Of a stretch of DNA of 8,999 bases, positions 1 through 5,720 are shown in pieces. Source of the DNA: JAPLLS01 sp041309145 (lineage in GTDB: Bacteria; Omnitrophota; Gorgyraeia; Gygaellales; Profunditerraquicolaceae); assembly GCA_041309145.1 (NCBI GenBank), contig JBFZAG010000014.1, positions 1 through 8,999 on the forward strand, written 5' to 3'. The translations under genes and the position numbers were made by a program. Numbering within the stretch: position 1 is the stretch's first letter; the number at the start of each line of letters is the position of its first letter. The notes beneath the pieces were generated by a model. That model was not told the DNA's origin. It searched no databases and saw only the letters and a list, made by a program, of their open reading frames with translations.

Positions 1-91
1 TCTTGCCGTCATGCCGGATGACCACTCCGGCTCCGCTGGGTCCGGGATTGCCCTGGCAAGCGCCGTCGATGAAAAGCTCAAGCCTGTTCAT
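1..91 (-). CDS. Ribonuclease HI-like protein, N-terminal 30 codons (partial)
   Basis: This reading frame starts at an ATG (91-89) and runs out of the window at position 1. The residues after the start contain FIDGACQGNPGPSGAG, the first beta-hairpin of the RNase H fold. The Asp in FIDG is the first catalytic carboxylate, and the DGA-x-GNPGP-x-GAG pattern is characteristic of the RNase HI family, including the stand-alone RnhA-like group found in many bacteria. The family cleaves the RNA strand of RNA:DNA hybrids with two metal ions. The frame overlaps the end of the upstream zinc-ribbon gene by 14 nt and has no good ribosome binding site of its own, so translational coupling is likely. The other catalytic residues lie outside the window, so activity and exact subfamily cannot be judged. 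A reverse-transcriptase-associated RNase H-like fold is less likely, given the short N-terminus. Confidence 0.85.
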   Translation of the reverse strand, partial: MNRLELFIDGACQGNPGPSGAGVVIRHDGK

Positions 92-806
92 CGTTCAAAA
101 AAAGGATCCGGTTGCAGACTTCGCAGGTGACCATCCGGTCGTACATTTTGATAAGATTTATAACCTGAGCGGGCACAAGCATGTTGCAACCCAGGCAGAT
201 GTCTTTTTTGACTTCAACGATAGCCAGCCCGTCGCGGTTGCTCAAAATCCTTTCATACTGCCCCAAAATCTTCTTATCAATTTCAGGGAGGATACGCTTC
301 CTCTGAGCATCTAACTGGGAGAGTTTTTCGTCAATTTCCCTGAGCTGGTTTTCAACTTTTTTCTTTTGCTCATTAAAGACCTTTTCTTCCTGGCTTAAAC
401 GTTCTTTTTCGGCTTCAACGTCCTTACGGGAAATTTCGCTCTTTTCCATTATTTCCAGTATCTTATCTTCGACCCGGGAAGCGTCGGCTTTGCTGTCCGA
501 GATCTGCTGGAGCATGGTGTTATATTCTTTATTGGTTTTCAGGCTGTAAAGTTGGCCCTGCAATTTTTTGACCCCTTCTTCTTTAGAGCCCAGCTCAATT
601 TCCGCGTCCTTTTTCGCTTTTTGCAGGTCGAGAAAGATCTTTTCCAGTTCAGCCAGATGTTTTTTCTTCTCTTCAAAAGCCAGCTTTAACACCTCGATCT
701 CTTTAGGTCGGCTGGATTTTTGCTCGTTAAAGCTGTAGATCTGGGAATCGATTGACTGCAATTGAAGCAGGACGTTCAACTGCGACTTCAGATTTACCGT
801 CGACAA
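78..806 (-). CDS. Coiled-coil protein with C4 zinc ribbon (DUF164/CdsZ/FlgZ family)
   Basis: The product is 242 aa, the usual length for this family. Residues about 5-180 are highly charged, heptad-like helices that should form a long antiparallel coiled coil. They include the family's LKTNKEY-type turn at about 89-95. The C-terminus carries two CxxC knuckles, C204/C207 and C228/C231, which should bind one Zn2+. There is no signal peptide, so it is cytoplasmic. Characterised relatives include Helicobacter HP0958 (FlgZ), which binds the sigma factor RpoN and flagellin mRNA, and chlamydial CT398 (CdsZ), also reported to bind RpoN. Most homologues are uncharacterised and often sit beside an RNase HI gene, as here. 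The start is TTG at 806-804, chosen because AAGGAAGGGGG ends 4 nt upstream. The gene lies 42 nt downstream of tRNA-Val with no visible terminator between. The family call is firm; the role in this organism is not known. Confidence 0.88.
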   Translation of the reverse strand: MSTVNLKSQLNVLLQLQSIDSQIYSFNEQKSSRPKEIEVLKLAFEEKKKHLAELEKIFLDLQKAKKDAEIELGSKEEGVKKLQGQLYSLKTNKEYNTMLQQISDSKADASRVEDKILEIMEKSEISRKDVEAEKERLSQEEKVFNEQKKKVENQLREIDEKLSQLDAQRKRILPEIDKKILGQYERILSNRDGLAIVEVKKDICLGCNMLVPAQVINLIKMYDRMVTCEVCNRILFLNDEQA

Positions 807-810
807 CTTT

Positions 811-821
811 CCCCCTTCCTT
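811..821 (-). promoter_or_regulatory. Ribosome binding site fixing a TTG start
   Basis: The minus strand reads AAGGAAGGGGG, then AAAG, then TTG. This purine-rich site is a strong anti-16S match with a short 4-nt gap. It supports initiation at the TTG (806-804) of the zinc-ribbon gene, which has no nearby in-frame ATG. Confidence 0.65.
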
Positions 822-848
822 TGGCCCAACCGAATATTATAAATTTAA

Positions 849-922
849 TGGGCGATATAGGACTCGAACCTATGACATCCACAATGTGAATGTGGCGCTC
901 TAACCAACTGAGCCAATCGCCC
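849..922 (-). tRNA. tRNA-Val (anticodon CAC)
   Basis: The minus strand folds into a complete cloverleaf of 74 nt. The acceptor arms are GGGCGAT (922-916) and ATCGCCC (856-850). The D arm is GCTC/GAGC. The anticodon stem is CCACA/TGTGG around the loop TTCACAT, with anticodon CAC at 888-886. The T arm is ATAGG-TTCGAGT-CCTAT. The discriminator is A (849). CCA is not encoded, so the end must be added after transcription. The body closely resembles common bacterial valine tRNAs. It reads GUG codons. It is the second tRNA of a tandem pair, 17 nt after the CAT tRNA. Confidence 0.95.
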
Positions 923-939
923 AAAATCTCAGACTAACT

Positions 940-1011
940 TGGGCCCACAGGGTTTCGAACCCCGAACCAAGAGATTATGAGTCTCCTGCTCTACCATTGA
1001 GCTATGGGCCC
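940..1011 (-). tRNA. tRNA with CAT anticodon (tRNA-Ile2 likely, elongator Met possible)
   Basis: This is a complete 72-nt cloverleaf on the minus strand. The acceptor arms are GGGCCCA (1011-1005) and TGGGCCC (947-941). The D arm is GCTC/GAGC. The anticodon stem is GGAGA/TCTCT around CTCATAA, with anticodon CAT at 979-977. The T arm is CGGGG-TTCGAAA-CCCTG with one G-T pair. The discriminator is A, and CCA is not encoded. It is not an initiator: the first acceptor pair G1-C72 is intact and the anticodon stem lacks the three G-C pairs next to the loop. The segment after the anticodon (TCTCTTGGT) resembles E. coli tRNA-Ile2, whose C34 is changed to lysidine by TilS to read AUA. I favour Ile2, but elongator methionine cannot be excluded by eye. 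Confidence 0.9.
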
Positions 1012-1057
1012 TAAAAGTGCGCGATTTAAGCTGCTATGTAAAATAAATCAGATTAAT

Positions 1058-1086
1058 ATTTTACTATTCTTTAATGATTTTAGCAA
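1058..1086 (-). promoter_or_regulatory. Sigma-70-type promoter for the tRNA pair
   Basis: On the minus strand, TTGCTA (1086-1081) and TAAAAT (1063-1058) are separated by exactly 17 nt in an A+T-rich stretch. Each hexamer matches the consensus at four or five of six positions. Transcription would begin near 1051, leaving a leader of about 40 nt before the CAT tRNA. It is the best candidate in the 151-nt gap between the second PilZ gene and the tRNAs. That gap otherwise holds only a 10-bp palindrome (1119-1128) and no convincing terminator hairpin. Confidence 0.6.
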
Positions 1087-1162
1087 GATAAAATTAAGGA
1101 AATCTCAATATAAACAGCTTAGCGCTAACGATTTGATATTGGGCGGGTTAGATAATATTAGA

Positions 1163-1465
1163 TCAGGAGAGATTTAACAGTTTATCAACGCCGAAGTCCA
1201 AACCTACTTGCCACAGATCAGCACCGAATCTTCTGCACCAGGCAACTCTGGCCTGTTTTTTAAAAGCTTCCTTGAAAAGAATGCTGGCCCGGATCAGCAC
1301 TTCCACTTTTTCCGTTAGCTCAAAAGGAACATTGGTGACCAGGTTCGCTCCTCCAGCGGAAACATCGGTAAGGATAGAAGAAATCCCTCTGGCCTTATTT
1401 GTCGAGACCGCCGCCGAACCTTCGGTCGGAAAACGCACATAAGCCCTTCTGTAAGCATCGGACAT
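1163..1465 (-). CDS. Single-domain PilZ protein (c-di-GMP receptor-like), second in operon
   Basis: This 100-aa protein consists of a PilZ domain only. It has the two c-di-GMP-binding signatures: RxxxR as R7-AYV-R11 near the N-terminus, and DxSxxG as D34-V-S36-AG-G39. Later strands follow the fold, including ARVAWCRR (about 73-80) and the closing VGLDF. There is no signal peptide or membrane segment, so it is cytosolic. Such small PilZ proteins bind cyclic di-GMP and pass the signal to a partner, for example in pilus assembly, flagellar braking or polysaccharide secretion. The partner is not identified by sequence. The ATG at 1465 is preceded by AAGG about 8 nt upstream, and only 12 nt separate it from the membrane protein gene before it. 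That gene is therefore a natural candidate partner, by inference only. Confidence 0.87.
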   Translation of the reverse strand: MSDAYRRAYVRFPTEGSAAVSTNKARGISSILTDVSAGGANLVTNVPFELTEKVEVLIRASILFKEAFKKQARVAWCRRFGADLWQVGLDFGVDKLLNLS

Positions 1466-1477
1466 AAACCAACCTTA

Positions 1478-2296
1478 TCAGTTACTCAATCCAGTAACCT
1501 GATCTCCGCGGTAGTACACTTTTATTTTTTGACCGTTATACTCGTATTCTTTTTGGCAACCGCCGCTGGTTTGAGCGCATATCTCGAATTGCGGCGGCCC
1601 CATCATCTTTTCCACATCCATTGAGCTTTTTCCTAAGAGATCCTCGATCTTAGTTGGGATGAATTTTTCTTCACGGGTTTTATTCTTGACTACCTCTGGC
1701 CTGATCCTCTTCTCAGAAACCAATTGCCCGTCCCCGCCGGTATGCTCCGCTACTTTAGGGGCATACAAGGTCAGCCGGTTGAAGTTCTTAGCCAATTCTC
1801 CCTCAAGCTCGTTGATTTGTTTACTGTAAATCATCAAAGACACGGCGGGATTTAAAACGAATTTATAGAACAGCGTATAAACCGTATAAGTATCTTCCAG
1901 GATTTTATAAGCCTCCCGGTATTTAAACGGATACTTTTTAAGTCTGATCATTCCCTCTTTGATCTTCTCGTTCTTTTCGGACAATGCGGCTTTCATGCCA
2001 TTATTTTCCAATTCAGAAAATACCTTTTCTATCTGCTGGGAACTGTCTTGGTTCAAAGCCAAAGATCTGACCCAGGAATTAGTTATAGCATCGGCGATCC
2101 AGTAGACCGTCAGCGTGTTTTGACTTAACAGCTTATAAACATTCCGGAAATCCGTTTCGTACTTGGTGATATCTATCGATTCAACGGGACGCGCTGTCTT
2201 TAAAAATAGAGAATTGAGTTTCATCCCGGCAATAAAAGCCAATAAAACAAAAAACGGGATCAACCAACGGCTTAAAGACCGGTGATTATCGCGCAT
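1478..2296 (-). CDS. Membrane-anchored protein of unknown function between two PilZ genes
   Basis: I do not recognise the family of this 272-aa protein. Residues 1-10 are short and basic (several Arg), followed by one hydrophobic segment at about 11-29 (WLIPFFVLLAFIAGMKL). This suggests a signal anchor with the bulk outside the cytoplasm. Residues 40-180 look mainly helical and charged. After a linker rich in Lys, Arg and Glu (about 190-215), the last ~58 residues form a small module. It begins LLGKSSMDVEKMMGPPQFE and ends in short strands (YEYNGQKIKVYYRGDQVTGLSN region). This loosely resembles the lG-x-s-x-x-DV-x-x-x-x-GpP start of SmpA/OmlA (BamE)-like modules. Two cysteines, C240 and C247, could pair in an oxidising compartment. 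The ATG at 2296 follows the stop of the upstream PilZ gene by 4 nt and has only a weak ribosome binding site, so coupled translation is likely. The BamE-like reading is tentative. Confidence 0.75.
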   Translation of the reverse strand: MRDNHRSLSRWLIPFFVLLAFIAGMKLNSLFLKTARPVESIDITKYETDFRNVYKLLSQNTLTVYWIADAITNSWVRSLALNQDSSQQIEKVFSELENNGMKAALSEKNEKIKEGMIRLKKYPFKYREAYKILEDTYTVYTLFYKFVLNPAVSLMIYSKQINELEGELAKNFNRLTLYAPKVAEHTGGDGQLVSEKRIRPEVVKNKTREEKFIPTKIEDLLGKSSMDVEKMMGPPQFEICAQTSGGCQKEYEYNGQKIKVYYRGDQVTGLSN

Positions 2297-2300
2297 TCTT

Positions 2301-2660
2301 TTAGCTTAAGTTTACCTTCCTCATCTTGGTAAAATATATCCCCAACCTGCGCTCCCGGTCAGCTAAAGGAATGTTCGACCTGACTTCTCCGGTGATCTCC
2401 ATGGGCGCGGAGAATTTTACCAGCTCGTCTTTGACCCTGAGCAAAGTAAACCTCATCGACAGGACCGTGGAGATGGGAATATCTTTATCGGTGACCATTG
2501 CCATGCCGTTGGAGCTAATATCCAGCATTTTAGCGTGGATATCCTGGCCGTGCAGCGAGAACCTGGCATCCAGGGGTTGGTCAGTCCGGTAGATAACCGT
2601 GCAGTTCATCCGTTCTCTTTTGCCTTGCCTGCGTTCCGGCCCGCTGTAAATATTGACCAT
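2301..2660 (-). CDS. Single-domain PilZ protein (c-di-GMP receptor-like), first in operon
   Basis: This 119-aa protein is again a PilZ domain alone. R11-QGK-R15 supplies the RxxxR motif, preceded by the GPERR stretch often seen in PilZ proteins. D47-I-S49-SN-G52 supplies DxSxxG. The end of the domain is marked by ERRLGIYF (about 102-109). It has no signal peptide or membrane segment. Both c-di-GMP motifs are intact, so ligand binding is expected. It differs clearly from the second PilZ protein at 1163-1465 outside the motifs, so the two are not a recent duplication. The ATG at 2660 has AAAGGAAGAG just upstream. It is the first gene of a three-gene operon, and a sigma-54-type promoter ends 66 nt before it. 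Confidence 0.88.
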   Translation of the reverse strand: MVNIYSGPERRQGKRERMNCTVIYRTDQPLDARFSLHGQDIHAKMLDISSNGMAMVTDKDIPISTVLSMRFTLLRVKDELVKFSAPMEITGEVRSNIPLADRERRLGIYFTKMRKVNLS

Positions 2661-2725
2661 TCTCTTCCTTTCGGTATTATATCCTGTTTACGATTTTAAA
2701 AATAAGACTCCTCCTGTTGAAACTC

Positions 2726-2741
2726 AGCATAAATCGTGCCA
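2726..2741 (-). promoter_or_regulatory. Sigma-54 (RpoN) -24/-12 promoter for the PilZ operon
   Basis: The minus strand reads TGGCACG-ATTT-ATGCT. The known sigma-54 consensus is TGGCACG-N4-TTGCW. All seven bases of the -24 box, the 4-nt spacer, and GC plus W of the -12 box agree; only the first T of TTGC is A. The GG (2740-2739) and GC (2728-2727) dinucleotides are correctly spaced. Initiation would fall near 2716, giving a leader of about 55 nt to the first PilZ start. It lies in an intergenic region, in the right orientation, with no good sigma-70 promoter nearby. Transcription would need an AAA+ enhancer-binding protein that is not encoded in this window. Confidence 0.75.
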
Positions 2742-2847
2742 AATTCCGAGGTATAAATTTTTTGAGCCAAGTTCTGTCCTGCAAAGTACTTATAAAAACG
2801 CTATTTTAATATTCTGAGCCGTTATTGGCAGAAGGTCTCTTTTTAAA

Positions 2848-2861
2848 TACAATCTGTTGTA
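2848..2861. repeat. Inverted repeat TACAA-N4-TTGTA, possible activator site
   Basis: A 5-bp inverted repeat with a 4-nt centre lies about 110 bp upstream of the -12 box of the sigma-54-type promoter. That is within the usual range for enhancer-binding protein sites. The arms are short and A+T-rich, so chance is quite possible, and it also lies just past the terminator of addB. Confidence 0.25.
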
Positions 2862-2869
2862 AAAAAGCA

Positions 2870-2902
2870 ACTTAAAAGCCGTTAAGCCGACAGTCTAACG
2901 GC
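2870..2902 (-). terminator. Rho-independent terminator overlapping the addB stop codon
   Basis: On the minus strand GCCGTTA (2902-2896) pairs perfectly with TAACGGC (2884-2878) across an 11-nt loop. TTTTAAG follows immediately, and a second run of six T lies just beyond (2866-2861). The 5' arm contains the last bases of addB and part of its TAG stop. The 7-bp stem is G+C-rich at its base. The loop is larger than ideal and the T-tract is interrupted, so termination may be incomplete. Confidence 0.55.
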
Positions 2903-5720
2903 ACAAATAGAAAAACGGACAGTTTTGGCAATAACGCGGTTCCTGGTCGTCGCAGACAAAATCGATCTTAGGATCGACGATCTCTAAAACCATCGCTTCC
3001 AAAGCCCGGATAAAGACATTCTCGATATCTTCGATCCGGGAAAAATCCCCGGGTTTAAGGAAATACTCCAGCTGGCTTTCGCGCAAATTGTAAAGAGCGG
3101 CGTTGAACAAAGTCTTTTCGCTTTGCTTTCTGCGCACAAAATACAAATAAAGCGGCATTTGAAAAGAGCCCACCGTGCGCTTGAGAGCCGGGCGGCTGAA
3201 GCCGAATTCCCTGATCCTCTCTATGTCTCTGGGTTTTGATTCCGTTCCCCCGGTCTTGTAATCGATGATCAGCAAAGAATCATCGTTTAATTTATCGATC
3301 CGGTCGATCTTTAAAACAAAATTGAATTCCCGGCCGGACAAGTTTATTTTCTCTTTAAACTTGCCCTCGACAAGCAGGATCTTTTGGATTGGCCGGCTTT
3401 CTTCTTCAGCCAGAAAGCGCTCCAGACGGAAACGGATGATCTTTTTTAAGAGAAAAGAGTCGGATTTCATGGTTTTCTGGAAAGTTTCCCGGAACATGGT
3501 TTCAAAAAGGTCAAAGAAATATTTTTTGAATTCGCAACTGATATCGGGCTTTTTCAAAACAAACTTTTTAAAAGCTTCTTCAAGAAGGGAATGGATGAAA
3601 TTTCCGATCTGCCTGCTCTCCGGCTCGTCCAAAAGATCCGGTTTCTCCCGAAGGTTCAAGACATATTGGTAATAAAAACGCAAAGGGCATTTAAGATAGG
3701 TGTTGATATTGGTGACTGAATAATCGAAGTCGCGCAGATATTCGATGATTTTGCCGTTTTTTTCGATCCGGGCCTTTTTCGGCTGCACTTCGGATTTAAA
3801 GCTGGCCCGGGGCACGGAGACCACCTCCAGACGGGATCGCTCTTTTTGCTTTTTCCAGATCAGCTCTTCGATAAAACGGCTTTTTTCCTTGTCTTTTCCT
3901 TCTTCAAAAAGCAAAAAAACATTTTGCGCGGCGCAAGTCAGCCGCTCGAATTGATAGCGCTGGATCTCTTCTTCTTTTTCCAAACGGTTCAGCCCGAGAT
4001 TAAGCATGACTTCCCTGGGGATCAAAGGCTCGTAGATCTTCAGATCAGGCAAAATCGACTCGTTGACGTCCAGGATTATGGCGTTTTTGAAATTAAGCGA
4101 GCGGGTTTCGAACAGCCCCAGGATTTGCAGCCCTTTCAAGGGGGAGCCGGAAAAAGAAACCAGTTCGTTCGAAAGCGCGTCCAGAAAGATCTTGAAAATA
4201 TCTTCTTTGGCCAGGATCTCCCGGGAAAACCCTGAGCTTTCCAGGTTACCGGCGATCTCGATTATCCTGTCGGCCATTTTAAGGTTCAGGGGGTAATTCG
4301 CCAGAAAGCTTTTCTCAAGCAGGAAATCCATGAAAACCCGGATCTTTCCGGCAAAATCATTGAAGTCAACCACTGACTCCCAGGAATAAAACAAAAGTTC
4401 ATGCAGCTTGCGCAGGGCGCTTTTCAATCCCAGGCTCTCGAGCGGATAATCGGTTTTTTCAAAGAGCTGTGCGGTTTGGCGATACAACTGCCGCTCAGAC
4501 TCGACCCGGGAAAGAAGGATAAAAATACTTCCGCCGATATCGCTTTTTTCCATCCCGGTCAAAAACTCCTCTATTTTATGGACCAGGATCCTGGTTGCGC
4601 TGAAGTCATCCAGTATTTTGAAATTCTTGACCAAAGGGTGGCTTAAAAGCGCCAGGTAATCGGGAGTATAATACTGAGAGTTTTTCCGGGACTTCTGGGC
4701 TTTGAAGATCGAAGAAAACAGCGAAAAAACCGCCGATCGTTTGAGCGGATAGCCCATGGAAACATTAAAATCGGTGTCAGAACAGGCAATTTCGGAAAGC
4801 AAAGTAATGATCTTCTCCGGCTGCGGCAAAACAATAACCGTATTCCCGGGGTCTTTTATGTTCCTGAGGATCTGGCTGACCGCGCCGGCCTGGGACTGGC
4901 CGTCAAAACAGGAGAAAAATTTAAATTCCTGGCCGGCCGGCGGTTCAGAAACGGATCCCAGATCGCAGTCAAACTCGATCTCAAGGTCTTTTAAAACAGA
5001 AAATTTTCGGCTCGAGCCCTGAAAGACCAGAACGGCTTTATCCCGGCTGTAGAGGTGTTTAATGATCTTTTTTTCGCTGGCCTGAAGATAGAACGGGTTG
5101 CAGAAAAATATCCGGTCGAATTCAGAGAAATCTTTTTCAGCTGCCTTTCCTGCGGCTTTGAGGTAGCGCATTCCCCTGGTAAGAGTCTTGCGTTGCTCCA
5201 ATTCCCGGTGGAAACTTTGGCGCAGGCCGATCACTTTAGCCAGCAGAGCGTTGATGCTCTCCGGAACGTCAAAACCTATGGCGGCGCTTAGTTCCACGCT
5301 TTTCAGGGATTTCAGCTGGATGTCTTCCAGGTCGAGCTGTTCGATAAAAGCCAGGATCTCCCTGGCCCAGGGCAGAAAAGAAGCGAAACTCTCTTTTCCT
5401 TTTACGATCTGCGGCGATCCGCTCTTGGCTAAGCGGTATAAAAGATACGCCGCATCCAAATCGTTGATCTTGGTAAAATCGCTTTCAGGGCCGAGGATAA
5501 AATCGATAAAGTCATCCGCGGCGAAAAAAGCGGGTGAAATAAATCCTTTTTTGACCCTTGAGGCCAGCTCTCTTTTCAAGAACAGCTCCGGCCTTCTTCC
5601 GCCGAACACAAAAGCCAGCCGGCTGAGGTCTTTTTCAGGCCGGATATACTCGGCCTCGATTATATCCGCCAGGCTGCAGATAAAATCCCGGCCAAAGCCG
5701 AAATTTATGATCTTATTCAT
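2895..5720 (-). CDS. addB: ATP-dependent nuclease subunit B, AddB (degenerate helicase + RecB-family nuclease + Fe-S)
   Basis: The 941-aa product is the second subunit of an AddAB-type helicase-nuclease that resects double-strand breaks for RecA loading. The N-terminal region has a UvrD-like layout, but the phosphate-binding loop is replaced by FGGRRPELFLKREL (about 39-52) with no GKT/S, as in other AddB proteins with an inactive motor. A motif-V-like block, LQILGLFETRSLNFKNAIIL, lies at about 531-550, followed by DVNESILP. The C-terminal nuclease has GNFIH with H710, KIDRID with D806, IIDYKTGG with D820 and K822, and QMPLY with Q854. Four cysteines, C678 and then C931-x2-C934-x5-C940, match the AddB 4Fe-4S cluster spacing. 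The start chosen is ATG at 5720, because GAGGAG lies 4 nt upstream; an in-frame TTG four codons earlier lacks such a site. It overlaps addA by 8 nt. Confidence 0.92.
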   Translation of the reverse strand: MNKIINFGFGRDFICSLADIIEAEYIRPEKDLSRLAFVFGGRRPELFLKRELASRVKKGFISPAFFAADDFIDFILGPESDFTKINDLDAAYLLYRLAKSGSPQIVKGKESFASFLPWAREILAFIEQLDLEDIQLKSLKSVELSAAIGFDVPESINALLAKVIGLRQSFHRELEQRKTLTRGMRYLKAAGKAAEKDFSEFDRIFFCNPFYLQASEKKIIKHLYSRDKAVLVFQGSSRKFSVLKDLEIEFDCDLGSVSEPPAGQEFKFFSCFDGQSQAGAVSQILRNIKDPGNTVIVLPQPEKIITLLSEIACSDTDFNVSMGYPLKRSAVFSLFSSIFKAQKSRKNSQYYTPDYLALLSHPLVKNFKILDDFSATRILVHKIEEFLTGMEKSDIGGSIFILLSRVESERQLYRQTAQLFEKTDYPLESLGLKSALRKLHELLFYSWESVVDFNDFAGKIRVFMDFLLEKSFLANYPLNLKMADRIIEIAGNLESSGFSREILAKEDIFKIFLDALSNELVSFSGSPLKGLQILGLFETRSLNFKNAIILDVNESILPDLKIYEPLIPREVMLNLGLNRLEKEEEIQRYQFERLTCAAQNVFLLFEEGKDKEKSRFIEELIWKKQKERSRLEVVSVPRASFKSEVQPKKARIEKNGKIIEYLRDFDYSVTNINTYLKCPLRFYYQYVLNLREKPDLLDEPESRQIGNFIHSLLEEAFKKFVLKKPDISCEFKKYFFDLFETMFRETFQKTMKSDSFLLKKIIRFRLERFLAEEESRPIQKILLVEGKFKEKINLSGREFNFVLKIDRIDKLNDDSLLIIDYKTGGTESKPRDIERIREFGFSRPALKRTVGSFQMPLYLYFVRRKQSEKTLFNAALYNLRESQLEYFLKPGDFSRIEDIENVFIRALEAMVLEIVDPKIDFVCDDQEPRYCQNCPFFYLCR

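Noticed and set aside
836..841. TATAAT on the minus strand between tRNA-Val and the zinc-ribbon gene
   Set aside because: A -35 box would have to lie inside the tRNA gene, and the bases there (AGTCCT) do not match. It may be chance in an A+T-rich spacer, although weak promoter activity cannot be excluded.
1119..1128. Perfect 10-bp palindrome TTAGCGCTAA upstream of the tRNA promoter
   Set aside because: It has no loop and no T-tract, so it is not a terminator. It could be an operator, but a single short palindrome in intergenic DNA is not enough to claim one.
2676..2681. Perfect TATAAT on the minus strand, 15 nt before the first PilZ ATG
   Set aside because: No -35-like hexamer exists 16-18 nt upstream (only T-rich sequence), and initiation there would leave a leader of about 9 nt that barely contains the ribosome binding site. 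The sigma-54-type element is a far better match.
2708..2714. GGAGGAG on the minus strand in the PilZ operon leader, a strong ribosome binding site
   Set aside because: No ATG, GTG or TTG with a usable frame follows at suitable distance; the next codons run quickly to a stop. It may also lie at or upstream of the transcript start, so I did not call a small ORF.
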